64,000 nt of DNA from Sandaracinaceae bacterium (GTDB taxonomy: Bacteria > Myxococcota_A > Polyangia > Polyangiales > Sandaracinaceae), in NCBI GenBank assembly GCA_020633195.1, contig JACKEC010000018.1, positions 1 through 64,000 on the forward strand, written 5' to 3'. Both the position numbers and the translations under genes were made by a program. Of the stretch, positions 17,675-31,317 are shown one piece after another. How positions within the stretch are numbered: position 1 is the first letter of the stretch; every line of letters starts with the position of its first letter. The notes under the pieces are model-generated. The model did no database searches and was not told the DNA's origin. It worked only from the letters and a program-made list of their open reading frames with translations.

Positions 17675-18447
17675 AGATCGCGATCGTCGGCAGGGGCCGC
17701 GTCGGTCGAGGGCTCGCGAGCGCGCTCGGGGCGACCAAGCACTCCGTCCGCCTCGTCCCTGGCCGTCAGGCCGTGACGTTGCCGGAGAAGACCATCCTCC
17801 TCGCGGTCCCCGATCCGTCGATCGCGAACGTGGCGGCCCGGCTCGAGCTCCGACCGGAGCAGAGCGTCTTGCACTGCTCGGGGAGCCTCGGCGCGGAGGT
17901 CCTCGGCGGCGCCTCGGTCGGCGTCATGCACCCGCTCGTCTCGTTCGCCGAGCCGTCGCAGCCGCCCCGTCTCGAGGGGACCTCCTTCGTCATCGCCGGC
18001 GAGGCCCGCGCGGTGGAGCGCGCACGGAAAATTGCCCGCGCCGTCGGCGCCCGCGCCGTCTTCGCCGACGTCCACGGCCCGACCTACCACGCCGCGGCGG
18101 CGCTGAGCGCGAACGGCGCGGCGGCGCTCGCGGCGATCGCGGTGCGGGTGTTCTGCGGGCTCGGCTTCGGCGACAAGGACGCCCGACGAGCCATCGGCGC
18201 CTTGCTCCGCACGGTCGGCGAGAACGTCGAGCGCGTCGGCCTACCTCGCGCCCTGAGCGGCCCCGTGATCCGCGGCGACGACGGCACCGTGCATCGCCAC
18301 CGCGTCGCGCTCGAGGTCGCCGACCCGGAGGCGAGAGCCGCTTACGACGCCATCGCCCCCGCGATCCTCGACTGCGCGCGGCGCGCCGGGCTCCCCGACG
18401 AGCGAGCCGCCGCCGTCCTCGCGGCCCTCGCGCGCACGCCTCGCTGA
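17671..18447 (+). CDS. DUF2520 / Rossmann-like NADP-binding oxidoreductase-like protein
   Basis: 258 aa. The N-terminus has a dinucleotide-binding fold (IAIVGRGRVGRGLASAL; the usual GxGxxG reads GRGRVG), followed by LLAVPDPSIANVA and HCSGSLGAEVL, the pattern of F420-dependent NADP-reductase-like proteins. The C-terminal half (HGPTYHAAAALSANGAAALAAIA) matches DUF2520, an all-helical dimerisation domain. Some family members are linked with panE/proC-type dehydrogenases, but the substrate is unknown. ATG at 17671 overlaps the nadD stop by 4 bp and the gene ends in TGATG shared with the next start. Confidence 0.82.
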   Translation: MKIAIVGRGRVGRGLASALGATKHSVRLVPGRQAVTLPEKTILLAVPDPSIANVAARLELRPEQSVLHCSGSLGAEVLGGASVGVMHPLVSFAEPSQPPRLEGTSFVIAGEARAVERARKIARAVGARAVFADVHGPTYHAAAALSANGAAALAAIAVRVFCGLGFGDKDARRAIGALLRTVGENVERVGLPRALSGPVIRGDDGTVHRHRVALEVADPEARAAYDAIAPAILDCARRAGLPDERAAAVLAALARTPR

Positions 18448-19841
18448 TGGCCCGCTCCGCGTGCCTCTTCGCGTCGACCCTGGCGCTCGCGGTCGGCTGC
18501 GGGCCCGTGGTCGTGTGGCACGGTCGCGGTCCGGCGCGCGCGCGGCGCGCGGTCGTCCTCGAGGAGGACGACCGGCAGCGCCTGCTCGTGGACGGCGCCC
18601 CGCAGGGCGAGTGGGACGCGATCGCGATCTCCCACCTGCGCTGGGACGAGGCGGGGCTCGTCTACCCCGCCCGCGCTGGCGAGCGCTGGCACCTCGTCGT
18701 CGACGGGGAGGCCGGGCCGCCCTACGAGGCGATCGGCGAGATCGCCACCGCCGGGACGCGCGTCGCGTACGCCGCGCTCGACCCCGAGGGCTGGCACGTC
18801 GTCGTCGACGGGGTGGCGGGCCCCGCCTTCACCAGCCTCCGCGCGGGGACGATCACGTTCGGCCGCGGCGGCCGGAGCCTGGCGTACGTCGGGCGCGACC
18901 GGAGCAGCGAGCGCGTCGTCGTCGACGGCCGGATGGGCCCGCGCTTCGACCGCGTGCGGGGCCTCGTCTCGGGCGCCAAGGGACGCGCGTTCGCCTACGT
19001 CGGCGACGACGAGGACGGCTCGAGCGTCGTCGTCGGGGGCCAGCGCGGCGAGCGGTTCGACGACGTGCTCGAGCTCGCGCTCGCGTCCGAGGAGCCCCGC
19101 TGGGCGGCGCTCGCCGTCCGGGGCGAGGCTCTGGTCCTGCTCCGTGACGGCGAGGCGTTCCCCGTCGACGACGGCGCCGCGGACCTGCAGCTCTCGCCCG
19201 ACGGATCGCACGTGGCGTGGGTGTCGAGGCGTGGAGGAGCGCAAGGCGTGTGGCGGGACGGCGAGCGCGTGGGGACCTTCGCGTCGGTCCTCCGCGTACG
19301 GATCGTGCCGCGCACGGGCGCCTTGCTGGTCCTCGTGGAGGAGGACGGCGGCGTCCGCGTCGTCCACGAAGGCTCGCGCGGTCCACGCTTCGACACCGTC
19401 ACCGGCCCCCTCGTCAGCGCCGCCGGCCACTGGGGCTACGTAGGGTATCGAGACGCTGGCTGCGCGGTGGTCGTCGACGGCGCGCCGGTGTTTCGCGGAG
19501 AGTGGGCGGGAGCCCTCGAGCTCGCGGAGCGCGCCGATCGCTGGGCCTTCGTCGCGCGCCGCGCGGGGCGCCGATTCGTGGTCACCGCCGACGGCCCGGT
19601 CGCGGTGCCGCGCCCCTTCGTGGACTCGCTGGTGCTCGACCCCGAGGGGCGGCGCTGGGGGCTCGCCGTCGCGCACGTCGACTCGCGACGCGTGAGCGTG
19701 ATCGTGAACGGGCGCGAGGTGGCGCCGCTGGACCTCGACGAGGTGGCGGCCGGGCAGACGCAGCCCCTCTCCGGGCGCAGCGCCTCGGAGGTCGTCCGAG
19801 GGATCGTCGCCGGCGAGATCGCGCGGCTCGCTCCGCGATGA
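18447..19841 (+). CDS. Lipoprotein with beta-propeller-like VVVDG repeats
   Basis: 464 aa. A short signal peptide (LALAVGC) predicts a lipoprotein. The mature part has seven or eight repeats of about 45 residues, each with a strand like VVVDG followed by GPxF/Y-D: LLVDGAPQGEW, LVVDGEAGPPYE, VVVDGVAGPAF, VVVDGRMGPRFD, VVVGGQRGERFD, VVHEGSRGPRFD, VVVDGAPVF, VIVNG. Between them are strands such as RSLAYVGRD and SHVAWVSRR, like WD40/TolB propellers. A propeller in the periplasm binding a protein or glycan is likely, but the ligand is unknown. Start and previous stop share one base. Confidence 0.75.
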   Translation: MARSACLFASTLALAVGCGPVVVWHGRGPARARRAVVLEEDDRQRLLVDGAPQGEWDAIAISHLRWDEAGLVYPARAGERWHLVVDGEAGPPYEAIGEIATAGTRVAYAALDPEGWHVVVDGVAGPAFTSLRAGTITFGRGGRSLAYVGRDRSSERVVVDGRMGPRFDRVRGLVSGAKGRAFAYVGDDEDGSSVVVGGQRGERFDDVLELALASEEPRWAALAVRGEALVLLRDGEAFPVDDGAADLQLSPDGSHVAWVSRRGGAQGVWRDGERVGTFASVLRVRIVPRTGALLVLVEEDGGVRVVHEGSRGPRFDTVTGPLVSAAGHWGYVGYRDAGCAVVVDGAPVFRGEWAGALELAERADRWAFVARRAGRRFVVTADGPVAVPRPFVDSLVLDPEGRRWGLAVAHVDSRRVSVIVNGREVAPLDLDEVAAGQTQPLSGRSASEVVRGIVAGEIARLAPR

Positions 19842-19903
19842 GCAATTTCGCGCTAACCCTGGTCAGCTCGGGCGCGTGCCGGTACTTTCGCGAGCGGGGG
19901 CAG

Positions 19904-20563
19904 ATGCGCGAAGGATTCGGGCAAACGCGAGTCGCGCGCGGCGCGCTCATCATCGGTTTGGCGTCGCTCTCGCTCGTCGCGGGCTGCCGCTCGGGCCTCG
20001 AGACCGCGCTGATCCGCAACAGCGCGGGCCCGATGGACTGCCCCGCGCGCGAGGTCCGCGTGGCGGGGACGGGAGGCGATCGCTACCTCGTCGAGGGCTG
20101 CGGCCAGCGGCGGACCTTCCACTGCGTCGACGGGCACTGCAGTCGCCTCGAGGTCCAAGCCGAAGAGCGCCCGACGTGGAACGACGATCAGGTCATCGCC
20201 GCCCTGCGGGGCGTCAACTCTGCCGTGCTCGCCTGCGTCCCCGAGCGCGAGGAGCTCGAGCTCGAGGTGCACGTGACGCGGATCGGACGCGCGACCCAGT
20301 GGGGGCGGTCGGACCTGCCGCGCGCCCAGCTGAGCTGCGTCCGCGGGGCGTTGGCGAGGGTCCAGCTCGGGCAGACGATGCCCACGGGTCGCCGCGTGCG
20401 CTTCGTGTTCGGCGGACGCATCGTCTCGCAGGCGGCGCCTCCGACGGTGCCCGACGACGCGGTGGTGCCCCCGCCGCCCGAGGTGCCTCCGCCGTTGCCC
20501 GAGGACGACACGACGAGTGAGCCACCGGACACGACGCCCGAGGACTCGGGAGCAGAGACATGA
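19904..20563 (+). CDS. Lipoprotein with AgmX/PglI-like C-terminal tail
   Basis: 219 aa from ATG 19904, chosen because it gives a clean signal peptide (ALIIGLASLSLVAGC) and has a GGGGG run 3 nt upstream; ATG 19838 would add 22 residues before it. After the lipidated Cys come a Cys-rich region (CPAREV, EGCGQ, FHCVDGHC), then a segment with spaced Cys (AVLACVPE, LSCVRGALARV) and RRVRFVF that recalls the TonB-like AgmX/PglI tail of myxobacterial envelope proteins, and a Pro/Glu/Asp-rich end. The role is unknown. Its stop overlaps the next ATG by 4 bp. Confidence 0.7.
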   Translation: MREGFGQTRVARGALIIGLASLSLVAGCRSGLETALIRNSAGPMDCPAREVRVAGTGGDRYLVEGCGQRRTFHCVDGHCSRLEVQAEERPTWNDDQVIAALRGVNSAVLACVPEREELELEVHVTRIGRATQWGRSDLPRAQLSCVRGALARVQLGQTMPTGRRVRFVFGGRIVSQAAPPTVPDDAVVPPPPEVPPPLPEDDTTSEPPDTTPEDSGAET

Positions 20564-21600
20564 CAGGACGACGTGACTTCCTCGAGACCACCGCGTGGGG
20601 CACCGTGCTCGGGTCCCTCGCGAGCGGCGGCGCGCTGGCCGGGTGCGGAGGAGCGCAACACACGTTGCCGAACCGCGACGCCGACCGGCTCCTCGGGCGC
20701 CTCGAGCGCGGCCTCGAGGCCCTCCGCTCGTCGTCGACGTCCGGCGAGGCGTCGAGCGACGACGCGTTCGGGGAGCTCATCCGGCTCGGGGTCCAGGCGC
20801 TGACGGTCGCGGACGTCGCGCGCTCCATCCCCCCCGACGTCGCCGTGCCGCGCCCGCTCGCCGAGGCGGTCATCCGGGAGCTGCCCACGCTCGACCGCTG
20901 CGTCATGACCTACTCGACGCTCATCGCCGGCGCGCCGCGCGAGACGCGGCGAAACATCGATCGCCGCGTCCGCGAGGAGCCGGACCTGGTGATGCGCATC
21001 GCCGAGCACATCGACGCGCGGGCGGCGGAGCACGAGATCTCCCACGAGAGCCGCCTCCGGCTCCGGCAGATCACGACGAACGTGAACCGCCGCATGCAGC
21101 GGCAGTCGGTGGGGGCCCTCGCCGACGAGACGGTAGCGAAGGTCGAGCGGGTGGTCGCCGTCCGCGGCGGCTCGCTGAGCTTCGCGCGACGCGCCAGGAC
21201 CGACGCGCTGGTGTCCGCGATCTGGCAGCAGGTCGATGGCGGCCCCCCCGGCGGGGGCGCCGCGTCCGCGCTGACCGTGCCGACCCCGCCGAGCACGCCG
21301 ACCGCCCGCCTGGGGCGGCTGCAGCCGGGCCCTGTCGTGACCGACGGAGCGCCGTCGGGCGGCGAGCTCCGCTTCGACTACGACAACGGCGACACCTTCA
21401 TGATCGCGGGCGGCGTCATGCTCGGCGTGGGCCCCGTCGTCTTCGGCCTCGCGGCGCTGATCGGGTTCCTCGGCTTCGCCAGCCCGTGGGGCGCGATCAT
21501 CGGGGCGACCCCGGGCGGCGTGCTCGTGATCGTCGGGATCGTGCACCTCGTGATCGGCGCCCTCCGCAGCCGCACGCCAGCCCAATTGCGCGGGCTCTGA
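20560..21600 (+). CDS. Tat-type lipoprotein with two C-terminal membrane helices
   Basis: 346 aa. The N-terminus has a twin-arginine signal (GRRDFLETT) and a lipobox (GALAGC), so it should be exported folded and lipidated. The middle is helical and Arg/Glu-rich, with no recognised domain. Two hydrophobic helices lie near the end (MIAGGVMLGVGPVVFGLAAL, and about residues 310-332). Tat export of a lipoprotein with C-terminal membrane helices is unusual; the tail may insert into the inner membrane or form a hairpin. It overlaps the previous gene by 4 bp and belongs to the same operon. Confidence 0.7.
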   Translation: MTGRRDFLETTAWGTVLGSLASGGALAGCGGAQHTLPNRDADRLLGRLERGLEALRSSSTSGEASSDDAFGELIRLGVQALTVADVARSIPPDVAVPRPLAEAVIRELPTLDRCVMTYSTLIAGAPRETRRNIDRRVREEPDLVMRIAEHIDARAAEHEISHESRLRLRQITTNVNRRMQRQSVGALADETVAKVERVVAVRGGSLSFARRARTDALVSAIWQQVDGGPPGGGAASALTVPTPPSTPTARLGRLQPGPVVTDGAPSGGELRFDYDNGDTFMIAGGVMLGVGPVVFGLAALIGFLGFASPWGAIIGATPGGVLVIVGIVHLVIGALRSRTPAQLRGL

Positions 21601-21672
21601 ACCCGGCCTCTGGGGCCCGTTTCGTCCCCGCCCACACTCCCGGTCGGGCCGAGGCGCCGCTACATTCCGTCC

Positions 21673-22281
21673 ATGCCCAGCTCCGTCTACGGGACCCGCC
21701 CGCCGCGGTTCGAGCGCCCCATCGCGCTCGAGGAGCACATCGCCGCGCTCCCGGCCGGCGGGACGGTCAAGGGCATGTTCGTCCGCGACGCCCTCGCCGC
21801 CGCCTCGGTCGCGCCGTCGGTGGACCTCTTCGAGCGCGCCGGCCTCGAGCCGCGGCGCGTGCTGCCGTTCTTCGACTACCCCTACGCCGATCACATGCGG
21901 CTGCTCGCGGCGGCGTGCGAGGTCTGCTGGCCGCGCGAGCCGCTCGGCGAGGGGCTCCGGCGGCTCGGTCACCGCGGCTACGAGACGCTCATCGGACACA
22001 GTATCGGGCGCGTGATCTTCGCGGCGTTCGGGAGCGACTTCGGGCGGGTGGTGTCGGTCGGCGCCAAGGGCTGGAAGGTCGGCGTGAGCTTCGGGACGGT
22101 GGAGTACGAGTCGCTCGGCGAGGGCCACGGCGCCTACCACATGCGCGACCTCCCCTGCTTCATCGAGACCTACCAGGCGGGCGTCGTCGAGGGCGCGATG
22201 CGGACCTGCGGCGTCGACGGCGAGGTGTGGGCCCGGGTCGACTCGCTGAGCCACGGCGTCCTCGAGTTCTGGTGGTCGTGA
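21673..22281 (+). CDS. DUF2378 (TIGR02265) myxobacterial paralog-family protein
   Basis: 202 aa. It matches the DUF2378 family, which is nearly confined to myxobacteria and expanded in them. Marks seen: KGMFVRDALAAA near the N-terminus, the RxLxFFDYPYADHMRLLAAA segment, LIGHSIGRVIFAAFG in the middle and FIETYQAGVVEGAM near the end. Function is unknown; no signal peptide or membrane helix. It is separated by 72 bp from the preceding gene and followed 9 bp later by a strong hairpin. Confidence 0.85.
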   Translation: MPSSVYGTRPPRFERPIALEEHIAALPAGGTVKGMFVRDALAAASVAPSVDLFERAGLEPRRVLPFFDYPYADHMRLLAAACEVCWPREPLGEGLRRLGHRGYETLIGHSIGRVIFAAFGSDFGRVVSVGAKGWKVGVSFGTVEYESLGEGHGAYHMRDLPCFIETYQAGVVEGAMRTCGVDGEVWARVDSLSHGVLEFWWS

Positions 22282-22290
22282 ACGCGAGAA

Positions 22291-22325
22291 CGCCCCGAGC
22301 CCGCGGTCCGCACGGGCTCGGGGCG
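22291..22325. terminator. Bidirectional GC-rich terminator hairpin
   Basis: A perfect 13-bp inverted repeat (22291-22303 with 22313-22325, arm CGCCCCGAGCCCG) and a 9-nt loop lie between two convergent genes. There is no T run, so it may act as a processing or bidirectional stop structure rather than a classical intrinsic terminator. Confidence 0.75.
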
Positions 22326-22335
22326 TCGACTCCTC

Positions 22336-23412
22336 TCAGACCGGGCCGCAGGTGACGGTGATCGTGGCCGGGCGGTGCAGCCACTCCCACACGCGGACCT
22401 GGTAGTCGCCCGAGGCGAGCTCCCGGGTGATCTGCGCGTCGGTGCCCTCACCGGAGTCCGAGTCCTCCTGGAGCACGACGCCGTTCTGGAGGATCGACAT
22501 CTGCGCGTCGGCGCCGTCCGCGTGCGCGTAGCACTGGACCCGGTGGGGGTTGGGCAGGGTCATCGTCAAGAATACTTGCCCCTGCTCACCCGCGGGCACC
22601 TGCACCGTGGTCGGCGCGCCGGGCGAGAGCGCGCCGGTCGCGGTGGGCGCCGCGGCGGCGGCGGCGGGGGCGCACGTCACGGTGAGGGTCGCGTCGCGGT
22701 GCATCCACTCCCACACGCGGACCTGGTAGAGGCCCGGCGTGAGCTCGCGGATGAGCCGGGCGTTGACGCCCTCCCCCGAGTCCGAGTCCTGCTGGAGCAC
22801 GGCGCCGTTCTGCACGATGGCGAGCTGCGCGTCGCGGCCCATCGCGGAGGCGTCGCACTGGTAGCTCCCGGGCGCGGTGATGTTCAGCGCGAGCTCGGGC
22901 TGCGAGCCGGGGCCCTGGCCCGGAGGCACGGTGACGACCATCGGCGCTCCGAGGGTGAGCGCGGTCGGGGTCGGGGGCGGCGGCGTCGCGGGGACGCAGG
23001 TCACGCGGATCGACGAGGGCCGGCGCTGCCACTCCCACACGCGCACGTCGTACGTCCCCGCGGGGAGCTGGCGCGCGATCCGCGCGTCGAAGCCCTCGCC
23101 CGAGTCGCTGTCACGCGCCAGCTCCGCGCCGGCCGAGAAGATGGCCATCTGCGCGTCCAGGTTCGCGCCCGCCTCGTCGGCGTGGGCGTCGCACTGGTAG
23201 TAGCCGGGCGCCGCGAGCGTGAGGGGCAGCGAGATGGCGGCGGACTCGGCGTTGGCTCCGGCGGCGGGCGCCACGTAGCGGATGGTCGTCGCGGAGCCGA
23301 GGGTGAGCGTCGGCGCGGGCGGCGGCGCGGGCGGCGCAGGGGCGTCGTCACCACCACCGCACGCGCCGAGGAGGAGGGCGCACAGGGCGAGGGAGGAAAG
23401 CTTCGTCGTCAT
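22336..23412 (-). CDS. Lipoprotein of three repeated DxRVWEW beta-sandwich-like domains
   Basis: 358 aa. A signal peptide with lipobox (LLLGACG) is followed by a Pro/Ala linker and three copies of a domain of about 105-110 residues. Each copy has the same path: YQCDAHAD or equivalent, AQMAIFSAG or AQMSILQNG, DSDSGEG, a short Arg/Glu segment, then GTYDVRVWEW or YQVRVWEW and a closing VTC. The Cys of YQC and of VTC could form one disulfide per domain. The layout (polar face, strand ending in a tight DSDSGEG loop) resembles pre-peptidase C-terminal (PPC) sandwich domains; this is a family guess. Surface or periplasmic binding is plausible, ligand unknown. Confidence 0.8.
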   Translation of the reverse strand: MTTKLSSLALCALLLGACGGGDDAPAPPAPPPAPTLTLGSATTIRYVAPAAGANAESAAISLPLTLAAPGYYQCDAHADEAGANLDAQMAIFSAGAELARDSDSGEGFDARIARQLPAGTYDVRVWEWQRRPSSIRVTCVPATPPPPTPTALTLGAPMVVTVPPGQGPGSQPELALNITAPGSYQCDASAMGRDAQLAIVQNGAVLQQDSDSGEGVNARLIRELTPGLYQVRVWEWMHRDATLTVTCAPAAAAAAPTATGALSPGAPTTVQVPAGEQGQVFLTMTLPNPHRVQCYAHADGADAQMSILQNGVVLQEDSDSGEGTDAQITRELASGDYQVRVWEWLHRPATITVTCGPV

Positions 23413-23547
23413 CTCTTGTGTCTCCTGGGTGGACCGAGCGCCACAGCGCGCTCGCGGCCCCTCAGTGCACGGCGCGTACCGGCCCGACGGCCCCGAATTC
23501 CTGGGGTCTCCGGAGTGAGCGCGAGTGAGCGCGCATGAGCGCGCGCA

Positions 23548-23586
23548 CTCGTCGAGCAGGGCGCTGACAGCGCCCTGCTCGACGAG
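23548..23586. repeat. 18-bp perfect palindrome, left end of hairpin-hexamer element
   Basis: Arms 23548-23565 and 23569-23586 (CTCGTCGAGCAGGGCGCT and its complement) around a 3-nt loop. The inner GAGCAGG...CCTGCTC hairpin (23554-23580, 27 nt) has the same length and ends as the hairpin at 39249-39275, which suggests a shared element family. It also lies upstream of the lipoprotein gene that starts at 23412. Confidence 0.8.
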
Positions 23587-23628
23587 CCCGTGCCCGTGCC
23601 CGTGCCCGTGCCCGTGCCCGTGCCCGTG
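23587..23628 (+). repeat. GTGCCC hexanucleotide array (six exact units)
   Basis: Six exact GTGCCC copies (23590-23625) with partial flanking units. The same hexamer in inverted form (GGGCAC) lies on the other side of the four-helix remnant at 23784-23806. In frame it would code Pro-Cys repeats, which no intact protein shows. Confidence 0.9.
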
Positions 23629-23776
23629 GCCGACGAGTGCGATCGAGGTCGTGGCATGGCTCGAGATCATCGAGCGCTGCAAGGAGGCACCCGAGCCACA
23701 GCTACGCGAGGCACTCGGCCACCTGGAGCGGGTCGTCTCGACGCTCGTGAAGCTGGTTCGCACGCGCGCCCGCTGA
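23629..23776 (+). pseudogene. C-terminal remnant of a four-helix-bundle (23S rRNA IVP-like) protein
   Basis: The last 48 codons before the TGA at 23774-23776 read SAIEVVAWLEIIERC and later LGHLERVVSTLVKLVR, the final two helices of the four-helix-bundle family (TIGR02436, first known from 23S rRNA intervening sequences). The first two helices are missing; the same frame upstream codes only Pro-Cys pairs from the hexamer array, so this is a decayed gene, not a complete protein. It is enclosed by inverted hexamer arrays. The family link rests on pattern recognition alone. Confidence 0.6.
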
Positions 23777-23783
23777 CGCGTTC

Positions 23784-23852
23784 GGGCACGGGCACGGGCA
23801 CGGGCATGCGCGCTTCGCGCGCGGCACGGAAGCAGGCTGCTTTCAGCAGCCT
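23784..23852. repeat. Right end of hairpin-hexamer element, copy A
   Basis: GGGCAC units are followed by a GCGCGC-TTC-GCGCGC hairpin (around 23808-23823), then AGCAGGCTGC-TTTCA-GCAGCCT (23831-23852). The same order of parts occurs at 39201-39273. On the minus strand it begins directly after the stop codon at 23853-23855 and may act as a terminator. Confidence 0.85.
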
Positions 23853-25274
23853 CTAGGACCGCTCGATGCCGTGTTTGCGCATCAGGCGATGCAGGACGTG
23901 GCGGCTCTCGAGGCCGAGCTCTCGGTACGCGCGGGACACAACCCAGCCGGTGGCCTCGAGCGCGGCGCGGATCTGCTCCTCGCTCAGCTCGGCCGGCTCC
24001 GGCCCGGTCGCGGGGCTCGGCGCGACGGCGGGCCCCGACCGCGCGGCGAGCCAGGTCCCCTCGGAGCGGCGCACCGCCTCCCAGAGCAGGGTCCCGAGCT
24101 CGCGCACGCCGAGCTCGAGCGGCTCGGTCACGAGGCGCTGCGCGAGCTCGGGGCGGAGCCGCGGGAAGGGGCCGCGCTCGGTGGCCTCGACGAAGCGATC
24201 GGCGATGGAGGGATCCTCCGCGGCCATGTCGAGCAGCAGCTGCCGCGCGATCAGCGGGACGTCCTCGCGGCGCTCCGCGAGCGGGGGGAGCGCGATCCGC
24301 AGCGAGAGCCGGGCGAGGAGATCGTGCTTGATCCGCGCGACCGACCGGTTCGTCGCCGCCACCAGCCGGAGCTTCGAGCGGCGGGCGCGGTCCTCTCCGA
24401 GGCGGTGGTACTCGCCGTCCGCGTCGAGCACACGGAGCAACTTGGCTTGCTGCTCTTCGGGCAGCTCACCGATCTCGTCGAGGAAGAGCGTCGAGTCGTC
24501 GGCGGCGCCCACGAGGCCGCCGCGCTCCTGCATGCCGGGGTTCGGGTAGTCCTTCACGTTCCCGAAGAGCTCGGCCTCGACCAGGCCCGACGGAAGCGTC
24601 GCCGCGTTCCGCGCGACGAGCTTGTGTCGGTGAGCCGCGCTCAGCGCGTGGATCGTGCGCGCGGCGAGCTCTTTGCCGCTGCCGCTCGGGCCGAGCAGGA
24701 GCACGTGGAGGTCGCGCCCCGCCGCGAACGCGAGCTCCTCGCGCAGGGCCCACGCGTCGGGGGTCTCGCCGACCATCCCGAACCGGTCGGGCGCGCCGAA
24801 CGCGCCCGCGTCCTCGGCCGCGAAGAACCGCGCCGCCGGCAACGCCGCCGGCCGACGCGCGACGAGGAGGACCAGCTCGTTCTCGAGCTCCGCCGTCTGG
24901 CCGGGGGCGAGCACGACCTCGTCCGTGGCCCGCCCCGCGACGATCAGCTTTCGGCGGCCCGCGTTGTGGAGCGAGGCGCCCGCGCTGTGGGTGCTCGCGA
25001 GGAGCTGCACGCGCGAGAGGCCGGGGCTGCTCATCGGCTCGGACGGTCGGTTCTCACCAGGCCGCTGCCGCACCCACCGCAAGCGCTCGCCAGGGTCGTC
25101 GGCCCTCGGCTCGCCACGGCCGAGCACGCCGGGGCCGGTCCTCGGCAGCAGCGCGACCTCGCCCACCCGCCACGGCTCGTGCCGCGACCACACGACGACG
25201 AGCGCGAGCCGGCGGGGGCTCGGCCTCGCGTCTCCGTCCAGAGAGGCGGTGTCGATCGTGTCGGCGGTCGCCAC
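23853..25274 (-). CDS. Sigma54-activator-like AAA+ regulator without GAFTGA loop
   Basis: 473 aa from GTG 25274. Residues 1-130 look like an FHA-type sensor (RRLALVVVWSRHEPWRVGEVALL, VLGRG, STHSAGASLHNAGRRKL), read by the kinases common here. Then an AAA+ domain with Walker A GPSGSGKELAA (about 193), Walker B LFLDEIGELP and R-finger region ARLSLRIALPPLAERREDVP. The end has an HTH with EEQIRAALEATGWVVSRAYRELGL, Fis-like. The sigma54-contact GAFTGA motif is absent: that position reads DYPNPGMQERGG, so it probably does not activate sigma54. It is divergent from a Ser/Thr kinase, 31 bp apart. Confidence 0.85.
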   Translation of the reverse strand: MATADTIDTASLDGDARPSPRRLALVVVWSRHEPWRVGEVALLPRTGPGVLGRGEPRADDPGERLRWVRQRPGENRPSEPMSSPGLSRVQLLASTHSAGASLHNAGRRKLIVAGRATDEVVLAPGQTAELENELVLLVARRPAALPAARFFAAEDAGAFGAPDRFGMVGETPDAWALREELAFAAGRDLHVLLLGPSGSGKELAARTIHALSAAHRHKLVARNAATLPSGLVEAELFGNVKDYPNPGMQERGGLVGAADDSTLFLDEIGELPEEQQAKLLRVLDADGEYHRLGEDRARRSKLRLVAATNRSVARIKHDLLARLSLRIALPPLAERREDVPLIARQLLLDMAAEDPSIADRFVEATERGPFPRLRPELAQRLVTEPLELGVRELGTLLWEAVRRSEGTWLAARSGPAVAPSPATGPEPAELSEEQIRAALEATGWVVSRAYRELGLESRHVLHRLMRKHGIERS

Positions 25275-25305
25275 GCGGCAAGTGTGGCAGAGTGCGCGCG
25301 TCTTG

Positions 25306-27276
<1,971 letters not shown>

Positions 27277-27284
27277 TCGCCCCT

Positions 27285-28535
<1,251 letters not shown>

Positions 28536-28581
28536 CTCCGACCGGTTTTGCCAGCGGATCTGGTCGGCCGCAAGCAGCGGG

Positions 28582-30993
<2,412 letters not shown>

Positions 30994-31317
30994 GCGCAAA
31001 ACCTCCGGGTTCTTCGCGGATACCGGGGTGGATCGCGGTGGGCCAACTTTTCGGCAGCGAACGCGGCTCACGTTCGATCCGCCGTGGCCGGGCGCCGCGC
31101 CACGCCAGCCCGGATGCGGGGCGAATCCGGCGTTTTGGCCCGATCGCGGGCGCGGAGCTCCCGCGCCCAGCGGGCGATCCGTCGTGCCCCCCGAGGCGGC
31201 TCGCCGGCGAGAGGCTGGACAGGGGTGTGAATGTTCCGGACGCCAGCCCCGTCGACGTCCCCACTCCCCTTTTGTTAGCCTCCGCTGGGTTCCGGAGCGA
31301 TCGACAAGGAGAAGCAC
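30994..31317. other. Divergent intergenic region, no gene seen
   Basis: About 324 bp between the Clp ATPase start (minus) and the exported-protein start (plus). It is GC-rich with short GC palindromes. A CCCCTTTTGTTAG segment at about 31266-31278 is the only AT-leaning stretch and might be part of a promoter for the plus-strand gene; no clear -35/-10 pair was found. Confidence 0.5.

Noticed and set aside
23525..23776. An intact 83-aa gene
   Set aside because: The first half codes Pro-Cys pairs from the hexamer array; only the last 48 codons look like protein, so it is listed as a remnant.
23587..23852. CRISPR array
   Set aside because: Units are 6 bp without unique spacers and no cas gene is present.
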